A stretch of DNA of 64,000 nt, from assembly GCA_022606135.1 (NCBI GenBank), contig JABYQN010000014.1, positions 434,001 to 498,000 of the forward strand, in the 5' to 3' direction. The notes under the pieces were generated by a model. The model saw nothing but the letters and a program-made list of their open reading frames with translations, had not been told where the DNA came from and did no database searches. Origin of the DNA: Fomes fomentarius. Its lineage: Eukaryota; Basidiomycota; Agaricomycetes; Polyporales; Polyporaceae. The translations under genes were made by a program, and so were the position numbers. Below, in pieces: positions 12,465-25,145 of the stretch. How positions within the stretch are numbered: position 1 is the first letter of the stretch; every line of letters starts with the position of its first letter.

Positions 12465-13675
12465 ACTGCTGAGGGGCCGTCCCAATGCGTTGGTGGCGAA
12501 ATTTGGAATGACGTGATGACATCATCGGGGCGGATGGTGGTGGTGAACGACGTATAACTTGTAACGTTCGCTGCCTTTCTGGGATGGCCTTGCGGTGGTC
12601 GGCTAAGGATGCATGAGGTTTTGGTGGGTGAACGAGGTTCCTTGCCATGTTCCAGATCGTTGGGGGCTATATAGGGGTACATTAGGCTGACATCAAGCAC
12701 TTTCGAAGGACGTCGGCAGTGGCAGCCATGGAAGTTGCTGGTTCGCAATGTCAAGAGGGGCGACAGCGAGTGCACACACGCGAAGAGATGTCGGCGTGAT
12801 CTGATCACATGGGGCGTTTTGTATGTCAGTCATAGTATACGATATACATATGCATGCCATTGCTTGATCTGCTCAATCCCGAATGCTACTACATGCATCA
12901 GCCTGTAGTCCGAATAGAACACTCAGCGACATTCCGTGCGTACGTAGAACAAGACAGACGAGACGGCCTTCCAATGCTTGATCAACTTCGGAAGACGGCA
13001 TCGACAAGTCGCAAGTCCAAGCGGGCTTGGTGTCTCGAAAAGTGGTCTTCCGCAGCGACGACGTATACGAGAGAGTAGTCTGACGTAGTGACACATTCGG
13101 CGCCGATCAGGAGCGCAATGTCGAATCTTGATAAACCCGTCGGTGCTAGGAAAACATTGCAAACCTGTGCATGACCCAGGGCGAGAGGAGGTGGGGTGAG
13201 AGAACTGGGAAAAGGCACACTCCCACCGCGGCTTGTAGGTACGATGACGCAGAGCTTCGATCTACGCGCGAGGCGGAGCAGTGGCTGCGAGTTCTGTGAC
13301 TTCTGTCATGGGCAGTGTAGATCTAGCGTGGAGAGAAGAGGTACACATGCGTTTAGCAACGAGCGGGCCTGAGGGCAGGGGAAGAAGCCGCTATGTGTGC
13401 ACCGCACTGGCGGGCGTTGAGTCGGCCATCGCTCACACCCGCGCGCAGGCAGTGCTAGGCGCACGCCCGCGTTCGCACGCACGGGCCTGACCACTTACAT
13501 AAGCTCCTCCCCCATGCTGTGTTGGGAGGAGTTTGAAAGTGGGTGAAAAGCCGTCGCTGGCTATCATCGCTTCCGACAACGACGACCACGACTCTCCTGT
13601 TTCTTCATCCCTCCTCACGGACCACCACCACCACCACCAGCCCCCTCACGTTCTCTTTCTCTTTGTACGACCGCC
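12465..13675. other. Intergenic, lectin and Rho1 5' regions
   Basis: Upstream regions of the lectin (minus) and Rho1 (plus). A short CAC/ACC repeat at about 13619-13639 lies in the presumed Rho1 5' leader. No gene recognised. Confidence 0.5.
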
Positions 13676-14688
13676 ATGTCTGAAATCCGCCGGAAGCTTG
13701 TCATCGTCGGCGATGGTGCTTGTGGAAAGGTTCGACATTCCGGTCCATTCCTCGACCTACTGACCCGCCAAACTGACTCTTCATGACATACAACTAGACT
13801 TGTCTTTTGATTGTGTTCTCCAAGGGAACCTTCCCTGAGGTCAGTGTTTGCCTCATTTGCGTGCTGCAAGCTATAGACGTGGCGTTGTCGCGTGCGTTTC
13901 CTTGGCGCTTACCCTACCCGCTCTTGCCCGTAGGTCTACGTCCCGACCGTGTTTGAGAACTACGTCGCCGATGTGGAGGTTGATGGAAAGCACGTCGAGC
14001 TCGCCTTGTGGGATACTGCCGGTCAGGAAGACTACGATCGGCTTCGACCCCTCAGCTACCCCGACTCCCACGTCATCCTCATCTGCTTTGCCGTAGACTC
14101 CCCTGATTCGCTCGACAACGTCCAGGAGAAGGTGCGCCCCGTGTTATAGCTTTGGCATCCTCGCTTTGCTGAAACTAGTATGTGTCTACGCGAACAGTGG
14201 ATTTCTGAGGTCATGCACTTCTGCGCGGGTCTCCCTATCATCCTTGTGGGTTGCAAGAAGGATCTGAGACGCGACCCGAGAGTGGTTGAGGAGCTCCGCA
14301 AGACCAACCAGCGGCCGGTCACCCCTGAGGAGGTACGTCGCATTGCCCGTCATTCCGTCCTCGCCCCAGACTCTACTTGCCGTTTCGGCGCGGCTTGGCG
14401 GCGCTTCTCCGCCTTAATCGGGGTTTCTGCTACAGTGCTGCTGCCACACCCCTTCGACAGATTCTGATTTCAATCCTACTCATCCGCATCGTACACATGT
14501 GACATCTTTGTTGACCCTCTTCTCATCTCTAGGGCATGGCGGTGGCACAGAAGATCGGTGCGCGGCACTACCTTGAGTGCTCAGCCAAGAGTGGAGAGGG
14601 TGTGCGCGAGGTGTTCCAGTACGCGACTCGTGCAGCTTTGTTGCGTCCGGTCAAGGGAAGCAAGAAGAGCCACTGCATCGTGCTCTAA
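13676..14688 (+). CDS. RHO1: Rho1 small GTPase
   Basis: Membrane-anchored GTPase controlling cell-wall glucan synthase, protein kinase C signalling and actin. Five exons (13676-13729, 13798-13839, 13934-14131, 14198-14332, 14533-14688) give 194 residues. The P-loop GDGACGKT is split by intron 1. Switch I contains [12 protein letters not shown], switch II is [19 protein letters not shown], and the base-recognition motifs CKKD and [10 protein letters not shown] are present. The C-terminal CIVL is a CAAX box of the geranylgeranyl type. Intron 4 is long (200 bp) compared with the other introns. Start context is good (GCCATGTCT). Rho-type CAAX proteins need CAAX processing; a STE24 gene lies 38 kb away but need not be linked functionally. 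Confidence 0.96.
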
Positions 14689-16243
14689 GCGCGCATTCAT
14701 CACTACCGGTCCAGAAGGAGAAGAGAGCTCGTTGCCTGGGTTATCTGTCGTTCGATACCGAGTAACCCGCTGCTCACCGGAACGGCCGGGTGCTATCACA
14801 ACACGATGCGACATGGTCGTGCGCCGTTCACTGTTAGGCTGCTAGTGACGGTATGCGTTGGTCGGCAGATCGTGTCGTTGATGCATGCATGACATGTCTC
14901 GCTCGCTTGTCTCTTCGTTCTGTGTTCGCTACACCTCTGTCTCGGTACTTGTTCCTTGTCCCTCGTCCCTATCCCTCTCCTCCAGTCCCGACACCCACTC
15001 ACGGTTATTGTTCGTAATACCCCGCGTACGTTCACGACTAGTACTATCTTCCGCAATGACTGTCACATATCTCTCATCTCTGTCGTCCTCTTGTACATCG
15101 ATCTACGGCCCGTCTCTCTTCCATCGTTTCCTCAAGCCTCACATCTTCTCCGTCAGCCGCGCGCGAGCGTGATCCTGATTCTGTGTCCTTGGTGGACGAT
15201 GTGTGTGGGGTCGTTGTGTGGGTGCCGTGAGCTGTGGTCGTTCTAACGTTGGATTGTTTGTTATGGGTTGAGCGTGAATGTGAATTGTATAAGGAAGATA
15301 TGTGACGAAGAGTGTTTATAACTAACCAGATGTTCGTACGCAACCGTCCGAGGACGGAGTGGTCAGGCTTGCTGGTGGAGTATCCAGTTACTGTGTGCAT
15401 TCTGGGTGCACTAGCTTTACGAGCGTCGGATTGTTATGCCCCTCAGTACTCAGTCTGTCGGCAGTGTTGCTAACGACAGAGGTTGCAAGCTAAAGGTGCT
15501 TCCGACGAATATGGATGAGATGACGTCATACATGAGATCATGAGATAAGATCGGAAGCCGAGCGCTTGGCCGAGTCGTGTCTACCTATCACAGTGAAAAT
15601 GTCCTCTGACTAGCAGGCTCTTGCTGCTCTCATGCTTGGCATAATGACGCCATGCCAAACTGTACCTATGCTGTGAATATGTTTACAGTGTCTGGATTTT
15701 GTGTTTACCCCCCAGGATGGTGCATGAAGTCGACTTAGCCGGCGGGGATCTTTGACTGCGTGCTCCTTTGTGAACAAACTCGGGATCCGACTCAACGAAC
15801 GCTTGGTTGGAGGTTGAGAAAGGGACAAGGGGCGATGGGTGCGGTAAGTATATAGCCGCTTCGTCGACTCACCGGCCCTGCGCAGGCGGCGGACACATGC
15901 ATGAAGTGTGGGTCGAACTTCAATAACAATTGTGGCAATACGGCTGACAACGGTCTGCTTCCTAGGTCATCTCAGTCTGGCGACGGCTGGGGCATGAGAG
16001 GCTGCTGGCAAGGTCGATGATGTGGCTAGCAAGGTCAGCAGTTGAAGATAGCGTATATGAGGCGCATATATGCTTGTCAGATGGTGCGAACGACCTTTCC
16101 TCCTACGTTCACTGTCCCACTCTTCTCAAGCAGTCTCTACCTCCTCATACCTAGTATCCCTTACCTTCTACTCTTCAGTACTGCCAGCATCTTCTCTCAA
16201 GCAACCTTCATATCAAACAAGCTTCTCTGCAAACCTCCACACC
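14689..16243. other. Intergenic, no gene seen
   Basis: Rho1 3' flank with pyrimidine-rich stretches, then an upstream region for the next gene. No domain or repeat recognised. Confidence 0.5.
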
Positions 16244-17641
16244 ATGGCACCCTCACCTATCATCACTTCGATCGCTACCCAGCCAACCTTCAACATGTCC
16301 TCCAAGCCCGACGCTTGGATCCTGACTCTTCTTGTCCTCACTTTTGTCTTCTGTGTCGGATCTGCCGTCGTTGTCGTACAACGTCGTCGCCGCTCGCAGA
16401 CACAACAAGCCGAATCGGATGTCACGGAGGCTCTAGTAAAGACTCCTCACTCACCTACACTCTCTAGCCCCCTGTACCCCTCTTCTGGGCTCCCTCTTCC
16501 GGCCACGTCTCCCTCACCACGACCTCTCTCGCAAGGATCCTTCGTGTCGCGCTTGCGCTGGATGGCGAGGCTGTCTAGGCTGTCTAGGGATGTCAGCACC
16601 GTGTCAATCAGCAGTACTTGTACTCCCGTTCAAGTCCAGCTCGAAGAAGTCCAGACGTTCGAAGACTTCGTCCAGCCCCAAGTTGAACTCCAGGCCACCC
16701 CGAGCGTCTGCAGGTCGTCCTCTCTGACTTCTGTCAGCCTCGAGTCGCCCGTCCTCGTTAGCGGAGAGTTCCGCTCGAGCTCTCCGTTCTCTCCTCCGTC
16801 CTCGCCCTCTGGTCCTAGTATTGCCTCCACGCCCTCGCTCGCTAGCATTGCGTCGACGCCTTCGATCGAGTCTTCCTCCTGGGAACCGCAGACTCCAACG
16901 CTTGCCCCTGTTGTCTCTCCCTTGTACTCCACCAAGCGGCTGTCATTCCCCTTCGACGATGCTTGGACCAAGGAGATGTGTGCATTGGACGTATATCAGG
17001 TCAGCGTCGACACGAATGCATCTTTCGCCAAACTCGAGCTTCAGGTACCGTCCCAGCGGGCAAGTGTCCCGTTAAAGAAGTCATCTCTTGGTCCCCTAGG
17101 GCGCACCACCGTCACTGGGATCGGACGGGGATGGAGGCTGCCAGTGGACCGCCCCTCGTCCGTCATGGGCATCTGGCACGGCGGCCCGCCCGGAATGGGT
17201 CGTGGCGTCGGCCTCAGGCTGAGGGACAGCTGCGCTTCGCAGCTTTCCCCTTCTTCCTACTCGTCGACTTCCTCGGAGGACCTGTCGATCTTCGACGATG
17301 CGGACGACGAGTCTGGGTCGATGGCTGCCAGCTCGAGCTCTCGGACGATCGTCGCTGGGGCATCCTGCGACGACGAGTTAGACGCGGACTGGGACGGCAG
17401 CGAGAAGCGTCTTTCGGAGCTCCTTTATGCGCTGGACGACACTGCGTTCTCGCTGTCGAGCATGAACACCGGAAGGAGCATCCCGAAGGGCGAGGATATG
17501 CATGACGACTTGGACTATGACGACAGCGAAGGAGACAGTGCGGGCGATGGCAGCAGTGACGGCGATTTGGAACATCTCGAGGACGTGGTCGTGCACCTCA
17601 CTGGTCGGTCGAGGCGGGAGGCCTTCGTCTATGCGATCTGA
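16244..17641 (+). CDS. Serine-rich single-pass membrane protein, unknown function
   Basis: Single exon of 465 residues. The start was set at 16244 because its context (CACCATGGCA) is strong. The frame stays open upstream to 16070, where a longer N terminus would look like translated leader. One hydrophobic segment of about 20 residues (ILTLLVLTFVFCVGSAVVVV) is followed at once by RRRRS, giving a predicted cytosolic C terminus. The rest is low complexity, rich in Ser, Pro and Thr, with repeats such as SIASTPSLASIASTPSIES and an acidic Asp/Glu/Ser tail. No enzymatic domain is recognised. Probably a lineage-restricted basidiomycete protein; the long uninterrupted frame and codon bias support coding. 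Confidence 0.7.
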   Translation: MAPSPIITSIATQPTFNMSSKPDAWILTLLVLTFVFCVGSAVVVVQRRRRSQTQQAESDVTEALVKTPHSPTLSSPLYPSSGLPLPATSPSPRPLSQGSFVSRLRWMARLSRLSRDVSTVSISSTCTPVQVQLEEVQTFEDFVQPQVELQATPSVCRSSSLTSVSLESPVLVSGEFRSSSPFSPPSSPSGPSIASTPSLASIASTPSIESSSWEPQTPTLAPVVSPLYSTKRLSFPFDDAWTKEMCALDVYQVSVDTNASFAKLELQVPSQRASVPLKKSSLGPLGRTTVTGIGRGWRLPVDRPSSVMGIWHGGPPGMGRGVGLRLRDSCASQLSPSSYSSTSSEDLSIFDDADDESGSMAASSSSRTIVAGASCDDELDADWDGSEKRLSELLYALDDTAFSLSSMNTGRSIPKGEDMHDDLDYDDSEGDSAGDGSSDGDLEHLEDVVVHLTGRSRREAFVYAI

Positions 17642-19140
17642 ACTCGGACCTCGGGTCTTCTTGCCTTCTTGCCGTATGACTCCTCCCTTTCCGATTCCTC
17701 ACGAGCATCTACAGTCCACGTCCGACATCATCCTAGCCTTCACCTCATGACCTCTATCGTAACAGCGCGTTGCGATCAGCAAACTGCAAGTAACATTCAC
17801 TGCTCTTGACATTATTCTGGGATTGGATATCAATATCATTGTACCCTTACTGCCTTCGCGATTCATCCTATCTCTCTTCGTTCGATCCTTACATGTGCAT
17901 AACGATGGATTCCCTCCACTGCAGGACTGTATGTATACGAGGCATCAACCAGCATATACTTGCATCTTACACGGATCGACGTGCAGTAGATCCATTTCGA
18001 AATTATCGTGCATTTCATTTCTACATAGCTGGGATAGTAATAGTACGGTGGGTCGATGTGGGACCTGCGTGCTCGATTCTCCCACCCCTGGGTATCATCT
18101 TGGGCTATTGTATTGGTGCGATTCTCTCCATCTTCCATTTTTCTTCCATTTTTCTATGTCTTGCAGGAGCCCGAGCCCTCTTTCGCTGTTCACCATTGAT
18201 TCTCGTGACAGGATATTTGACGTCGGGCAGCAGTGCTTGATTGCCAAACACGAGTAGTACCACCTGCAAGTCAAGGAGAATCTCGGCGCCCTGGTCAGTG
18301 TCCACAGCAGCCGAAGGACGGCCTCTGCACCCGATACTCCCGCCGGAATGGAAACTTCTGTAAGCGGCTACAGTGCGAGTTTACCGCCCGTCTGCTGTCC
18401 TTTATTGGGCCATCCTCCTACTGTCTACAATCTCATCGGCTCACCACATATTCTCGCAGCGCCTGAGTCGTCGGCCGGATTCGGTCCTTCTCCCTCCATG
18501 GCGGCTGCACAATATGGGGCCGGGCGTCCAAATATGTTCCATTCAGTTGAAGACGAGCGAAGCGCAAAATGTTTGTTACGTGAGTGTCATATTAGTGCGC
18601 TGGGATTCGAATGAAAGTGCAGATTGCTCCGTACTACAGTGTTTGGGAGTAGACCGCGCTCCATATCTGACGTGAATAGTCGTGTCAATGAAGTCTTCGC
18701 TGCCATTCAACGTCGCCCTGCTCACGTAATGCGCCACCATTTTTATACAATATGACGCTTAAACCTCCGGTGGCTTCCGTCATGATTTGGATTGACAGGT
18801 TGGGCACGTGTTCCTGGCTCATCCTGAGGCTCCTGGTAGTACTGAGAGGATGGCAGGGCTGCCAGTGAAGACTTCATACCTATGCAGGAGGAGGATAGCC
18901 ACGGACAGGACTTTGCTTCCAGCTGCGCCCGGCCGTCCTGAACATGGCTTTTCGCCGACGCGCGTACGACATGACAAAGGGGAAGCATTGATCGTGGCCG
19001 TTCTCGGATGCAATGAATAGCGCGTCAAATGCAGGAGAGGTCGGCTACGGGCTTCCTACGCATAACGTGCCACGTGAAAGCAAGAACGGAGAATTTACTC
19101 AGCGAGACACTGGAACGATGGCCGCTCAGCCTGGAAAGGG
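17642..19140. other. Intergenic, outer end of left duplication arm
   Basis: From about 17955 the sequence matches, in reverse orientation, the stretch ending near 59362. Open frames on the two copies do not agree in reading frame, so I read this as non-coding. Confidence 0.5.
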
Positions 19141-19148
19141 TATAAAAG
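19141..19148 (+). promoter_or_regulatory. TATA box of hydrophobin gene
   Basis: TATAAAAG about 100 bp upstream of the hydrophobin start; the same element is kept in the mirror copy at 58205-58211. Confidence 0.6.
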
Positions 19149-19241
19149 AGGGCGACGAAGCTGAGCAACTCTCATCAGGTCGAACTTCAACTCAGCCACT
19201 CGCCTTTCGCTCCCAAAGCAAACAGCCTCACTAGCGACATC

Positions 19242-19725
19242 ATGATGTTCTCTCGCGCTCTCGTTCTCGCCATCTCTGCCATGCCCCTCCTTGCGGCTGC
19301 CACCCCCGCCAACATCGAGGCGCGCACCAACGGCGGCGGAGGCGACAGCTGCAACACCGGCCCCGTTCAGTGCTGCAACTCCACTGCGACGGTGCGTTAG
19401 GGCGGGCCATTATGACCGTTCGTTAGACTCACATCTATTTCTTCTTGCACACAGGCGGGCTCGGCGGCGGGCTCTGCCATCCTGGGCCTCCTTGGTATCG
19501 TCGTGCAGGACCTCAACCTCCTCCTTGGCCTGAACTGCTCCCCGATCACCGTTATTGGCGGCGGGGTTGGCGGTGGCTGCAGCGCGCAGACCGTGTGCTG
19601 CCAGGACAACAGCTACGTACGCATTGGCTCTGCTTGTGATCAGCCTTTATGTCTTACTTACGATGATCCATCTGATTCTCCAGGGAAGCCTCATTTCCAT
19701 TGGTTGCATTCCCATTACTCTCTGA
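19242..19725 (+). CDS. Class I hydrophobin, left-arm copy
   Basis: Small secreted amphipathic protein that coats hyphae and spores. Three exons (19242-19391, 19455-19616, 19684-19725) give 117 residues. The signal peptide is [20 protein letters not shown]. The eight-cysteine pattern is complete: DSC, QCC, LNC, GGC, VCC and IGC, with the doublets in positions 2-3 and 6-7. The third exon encodes [13 protein letters not shown]. The start offers two adjacent Met codons. The mirror copy at 57.6-58.1 kb is nearly identical, and two diverged paralogues at 25 and 28 kb share both intron positions. Confidence 0.95.
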
Positions 19726-20851
19726 GTGAGTGTAGGGATGCCTCAACTGCTGGACACAGTGGATCCTTCGGTTGTGTGGTGTTGTTAAGTACCGAGTACG
19801 GATGTTGTATGTGCTACTTGAGATCTGGAAAAGAGTTCGTGAACGACTCGGAGTGTTGTGCCATGTATACGTGTGTCTCCGTTCTGTCTGTCATTCATCA
19901 GTCAGATAGGACAGTGCGGATGAGAGTAAGTTCATGGATCGCGCTACAGGTCGGCCGTGCGAGTGCGATCAGAAACTCACCAAAAACAAGCTACTAGGAC
20001 GTATACTCGCTCCGCCTATAAGGTGAGGGGATGTGGAACTTGAAGCGCTTGAAGCTTGAAGGGCGCGCGGCGCGGCGTGAGCGCTTGCGTCATCTTGCAT
20101 CCGGCCTTCGAGACCCCGAAGCACACCCAATCCAGCGCCCTGGAATGGGAGCAGACTCGCACTCCTCGCGCTCGAACGACAACCACCCGCGAGCTGCGTC
20201 CGATCGTCTGGGGCGCAAGACTCTCGGTCGGCATTCGTTCCCCCCATCCCTTCAATTTGAAGCTATGATACCATCAGGTATTTGAACTATGATAAAACCG
20301 ATCAGTGGATCGCCCGGTAACCCGGCCATACACGAAACTAGGCGAGATGGCATCTTCACTATGCCATACGACTCGCGCATAGGGTGGCAAACCGAGATCT
20401 ACAAATAGCCACAGAGCACAAACCAGATTCCTCGACGGTGTCTCGCCGGATGGTCATTCAAACAAACGGGTAGATGTAGGAGAGAGCGCGAGATGATGGC
20501 GGAGCGACTTCTGCTCGACCTTGATCTCCCAGTCGTATCAGATGGTAACGCTGAAGAGGACACTTTAAGACGGTAAGACAAGGGTTCGGTTAGTAGTGGC
20601 CTCGTGAAAATGGAAATTGGTAACGTTATCCCATAGTGGGCGATACAGTATGAGCACGCAGAGTAGTAAGGTGAATGGAATGTCTGAGACATTGAGATCC
20701 GAGAGGCTCCATTACACGGGTTTACAACACATGGTGGCAACAAATCTCGACTGACTCGAAGCGCAAAGGCAGCCTAACTGCCACGGGAATCTAGCTCAAT
20801 AACGACCTGTCAACGGGATTCAAGTTCATCAAACGTCAGCAGGAGAACACG
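19726..20851. other. Intergenic between hydrophobin and F-box genes
   Basis: 3' flanks of two convergent genes, duplicated in the right arm (56.6-57.6 kb). No separate gene recognised. Confidence 0.5.
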
Positions 20852-22124
20852 TCACTTGAACACAGGGCTGTACTCACCACAACGCGCACTAACGTGCAGA
20901 ATCCCGCGGTCTCGCAACCCCGGAAAGCGCGCCGTGACGTGCTCTACCCACTGCGCCTCATTGCGCTGGGGATAGTAGTACCGATATACTATCGTCAGCG
21001 AGACGCGGCGCAGGCTGCTGAACATCGGTTGCGAGAGGATGGCGTCCATCTCACGGCCTTCCTCTGCCATCTGGTCGAGCATCCATTCATATGCTTGTTT
21101 TCTGGCAATTTGCGTGACCTCGAGGATGCACAAGTGCTCCGAGCGTATGTTCCCGAGCACGCACACAGCATAGGCGAAGCCACCTGGCAGGTCGAGCCGT
21201 TCGAGACTCAAGAAGGATGAAAAATCTGCGAGAGATGTAGGTTAAGCCAGTGTCGCACAACTACGATGGACGCTAGAATAGCTCTACCTCTATCGTTCAC
21301 GTAGGGGCCAGGCTGGAGGAGCAAGGTCTTCACGTTCGCTCCCCATACGTCTGCGGACATGTCCATCCCGGATACATGTGCCCCAGCCTGTGGCAGCCAA
21401 CATCAGTTCACGGACAATCGACAGATGAAGGGTCTCATACCACGACGGTGGTCAGATTGTTGCAGCATCTGGGTGTCGCGGGGAGTGTTGTAACATCAAC
21501 CCACTCTTCGTCGTCCTCCGAATCGTCGATTGTCCGGGGGGGCCAATGCAGGTAAGATATGGTCACTTTCTGGATGTGGGGGAACGACCATACAACACCA
21601 ACAAAGTCCACAAAGAAGTCGAAATCGAGCCTGGTGAGGGACAGCTCCTCGAGTGAGGTGCAGGCCGCGGCGAACAGTTTGGCAAAGTCGAGTGCGGCTG
21701 GTGGCATCGGCGACGAGTCCTCTGCACCATCAAGCTCGAGGGACTGGAGGTTCGACAGCTGGGCGACGGCGTGTGGGGGGAAGGGCATCTCGAAGTGGTC
21801 GTTGTCTTCGGCGAAACCGAACTCGGCGAGGCCAAATGTGAGGTGCTTCACCATGAGTGACAGATCGTCGCACTCGACCATGGTATGTGCAAAGGACGGG
21901 ACTCGCCAGTGGTCGTAAAGAGCGATACTGCGATATAAGTGGAAGCGAGCGCGTGCAAGCATGGCCTTGCAAGTAAGGGCGCATGCACATAGCAGGCACA
22001 GTCGTTCTCGGCGAAGGCAGGACACCTCATATTCATATGGCATGTCCGTGGCCGAGATCTGCGCATCGAGGTGCTCGACCGCTGCATCAAGTACGAGCCA
22101 GAGGATCTCTGCGGGAGGCGACAT
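20852..22124 (-). CDS. F-box-like protein, intact left-arm copy
   Basis: Probable SCF ubiquitin-ligase substrate adaptor of the large Agaricomycete F-box family. Three exons (22124-21441, 21387-21288, 21225-20852) give 385 residues. The N-terminal SPPAEILWLVLDAAVEHL and CALTCKAMLARARFHLYRS form the F-box-like helices. The remainder resembles degenerate leucine-rich repeats (LSNLQSLELDGAED, SLEELSLTRLDFDF). Introns are 53 and 62 bp. The right-arm copy at 55.3 kb is broken, so this appears to be the functional copy. The target is unknown. Confidence 0.8.
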
Positions 22125-22369
22125 GGGGGGTCCACCTGTAGGATGTGTATGTAATGAGGATGATGGTTAATAGGATTGGTGCTGACCCGCCGTGCCTGAC
22201 GCGGCGCGTTGTTTGGGTCGCTTTGTCGGTGATTAATATTAGCACAGGTCTAGGCCACGTGTCTCCAGGTACGATAAGATAAGGCGCCGTGCTATCGTAC
22301 TTAACTGAGTCACAGTGTTTCGCTCAGTCAGCCGTGTTCACGCTACTTTCTTACACCACCACCTTCACC

Positions 22370-23689
22370 ATGGCCGATGATAGGCTCGTCGACGAGCGGG
22401 CTCCTCTCCTCGACAGGGAGACACAGGCTGAAGTAGGTGAAGCACAACCATCTCCCAAGGAAGAGCGCACATGGAAGAGTCTCGCATGGAAAACAGCTTG
22501 GACAGTGCTGGGCGTATTCCTTCTTGCGGTGTTCATCAAGGGATTTATCGATGCGGATGATGTTGAGGTGAGTCCCTGTCGATCTTTTCGAGGATATAAT
22601 CGCAGCGGGCAAGCCTGCGTGGACGTTGTGTGCATACAGCCCTGAGGGCAACGCGTCATTTCAATCTCTATCCCTCCTCTCACATACTACTAGGTGGATG
22701 GAGAGTTGTTCGAGAGTTATTCGATGCTGACATACCTGTAGTTTGATCTTGGGAAAGCTCTGAAGTCAGCACTCGGCGGCGGTCTTAGCGGCGCCGCAGC
22801 AATGATACTGCAGGTCCTCACTCTCATGCCCCTCCGCACGATTATGAACTACCAGTACCGGTACGGCACAACTTCCACACAAGCCGCCAAGACCCTCTAC
22901 TCTGACGGAGGCTGGACCCGTTACTACCAGGGTCTCACTGCCGCGCTCGTTCAAGGTCCTGTCGCGCGCTTTGGCGACACCGCCGCGAACGTCGGCATCC
23001 TCGCGCTTCTCAAGTCTAACAAGTACTTGAAGCACCTACCCGCACTCGCGCAGACGGTCTTCGCGTCCCTTGCCGCGGCGGCCTTCCGCATGATCCTCAC
23101 GCCTATTGACACTGTCAAGACGACGATGCAGACGGATGGCAAGGCCGGGCTTGCGATTCTGCGCTCAAGGGTACGTCGCCTCTCTCATGTCAGTATGTAA
23201 TCTCGCTCATCCCCGTTATAGATCAAGCGATACGGAGTAGGAACATTGTGGTATGGTGCGCTCGCGACAGCTGCCGCGACATTCGTCGGCCACTATCCGT
23301 GGTTCGGGACGTACAACTACCTGAACGCCAATCTTCCGCTGCCGACGAACCTGGGCGAGAAGCTTCTCCGCCAGGCGTTTATCGGATTCAGTGCATCTGT
23401 TATATCTGACACCGTCTCGAACTCGCTCCGCGTCGTCAAGACGTACCGCCAAGTGAACGAGACGCGCATCGGGTATCTAGCGGCCGCGGAGGCAGTCATT
23501 GCGCAGGATGGAGTCCGGGGTCTGTTCGGGCGGGGATTGAAGACGCGGATCGTTGCGAATGGGTTACAGGGGTTGATGTTCTCGATACTGTGGAAGCTCT
23601 TCTTGGATTTGTGAGTGTTATCTGTAGCTCGATGCGTTGTATGCTGGCTGATCATCGTTTGTAGGTGGGACGAGAAGACACGCGCGTGA
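22370..23689 (+). CDS. Mitochondrial-carrier-like protein
   Basis: Four exons (22370-22567, 22742-23170, 23222-23610, 23665-23689) give 346 residues. The N-terminal region contains RAPLLDRE and a transmembrane stretch (TVLGVFLLAVFIKGFI). Carrier-type repeats follow, including ARFGDTAANVGILALLKS, the P-x-D/E-x-x-K/R-like LTPIDTVKTTMQT, and GLFGRGLKTRIVANGLQGL. This matches fungal mitochondrial-carrier-like proteins with relaxed signature motifs; the substrate cannot be predicted. The first intron is 174 bp and might hide a small extra exon. It belongs to the segment found only in the left arm. Confidence 0.8.
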
Positions 23690-23797
23690 GAGATGTTGCG
23701 CGTGCGTGTCAGATCAAATACTCGCGATACAGTTGAAGTCTCGTATAGAATATACTTGGAACGTGAGGTGCCGAATGTACTGCATTCTTAAAGGCGT

Positions 23798-24627
23798 CTA
23801 CGCGGAATACAGTTTATACGGGGCGCTCACTTCCTCCTTTACACCCTCCTCCCAATCGTCCCAGCAGACAGCCAAGATTGCGCTGTCCCGTCCCAACGTT
23901 CCCGCCTTCGGATCGCTCTCCCTCTGACCCTTCCCATTGCCCAATTTCTCCGGCCCCAAGACGCGTTGCCACCTTTGGATCCCTTCGAAGCGGAATCTGA
24001 GGCTCTTCGCAAGCCTGATCGACGCCTCGTTGCTCGCATGCGCCTGGTATTGCAGCCTCCTCAACCCCAGACCGCCCTCGCTCGGAAGGTCCAATGCGTA
24101 CTGCATCACGAGCGACACAGCGGAGTACGTAACCCTTCTGCGCCGGAACGCAGGTAGGCAGATGACCATGCCGATTTCCGCGCTGAGGTTTTCTGGGGAG
24201 GCATACAGGTACCCGACGAGTCCTGCGAGCGGCGGGTTCTCCCCCCTCCCGTTCTTGGGCCAGGGCTTGGGCGACATCTTGTCGAGTACCGCGAAGACGA
24301 GCTGGTGAGGGTCGCGTTGGAAGCGTTGTTCCATGTATGTAAGGAAGGCGTCGAGGGTCGGGAAGGGCGCGAAGGTGAGGTATGTATACATCTCGGAATG
24401 GTCGCGCGTCCCGGCCCAATACTCGGGGCCGTGGATGTGCGGCTGGTAGAAGAGATGCGTGTTGAGTGCTCGCGTGCTCCAGGACTTGGGTCGAGTAGGG
24501 GAGCGGCACTCACGATGAAGGGCGTGAGCTTGACGCGGTCGTTCTCGAGCTCGCGGACGGGGAAGCAGAAGTTGACGTCGTATGCATCGGGCACGGTGAC
24601 CGCTGCTGCCGGTGCGTCGTCCGCCAT
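23798..24627 (-). CDS. GNAT-family acetyltransferase (second type)
   Basis: Exon 1 (24627-24514) ends in FCFPVRELENDRVKLTPFI followed by a good donor. The rest is open from about 24468 to the stop at 23798 and contains HLFYQPHIHGPEYW, GLVGYLYASPENLSAEIG and LQYQAHASNEASIRLAKSLR, a standard GNAT core with the acetyl-CoA-site region. The exon join is a problem. The best acceptor (24469) leaves the frame one base out, and the in-frame acceptor would make a 29 bp intron. It may be a one-base error, a non-standard splice, or an early pseudogene. It overlaps no neighbour and is present only in the left arm. Confidence 0.65.
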
Positions 24628-25145
24628 GTTTCTCTGTTTTCCCTGCTTTGCGGTGTTGGGAGCTCAGTCCGGACGGGTTGTTCAGAGAGGGATCGAAGTC
24701 GATACTGCGATATTTTGATGCATACATACGCACGTACATATAATCTCTCTGACCTGATGGGCGCTTCTGCTGCCCGAGTCATTTTCTACTGACTAGATAG
24801 ATGGTCGGCTCTCTCGGCCGATGCATCGATGGGGAAGCTTCACCGCACGTACGCATGATCCTTGAAGTGAGTGAAGCGTTGAGTACATGCAAATCACACC
24901 AGATTTAATCGCTGTCTTTTGTGTATAACGAGGATTTCAGTGCACCCAGTGGTGCCTGTATGGACAGTAATTGAGATGTAAATGAGATGTAACATTATGT
25001 GTTGTTTCCACCGGTGTATGGACCACACATTGAGTCTGATTTAAACATTCTAACTAGATTCTGGGTGCATATAAACTCCATATCTGGTATTGTGACTATC
25101 TTGCAATCAATCATTGTAGCTAATTCCATGTAAGCATCTCTACAC

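Noticed and set aside
16070..16243. Upstream extension of the serine-rich membrane protein to 16070
   Set aside because: Open by chance; the start at 16244 has a far better context and the extra part resembles a pyrimidine-rich leader.
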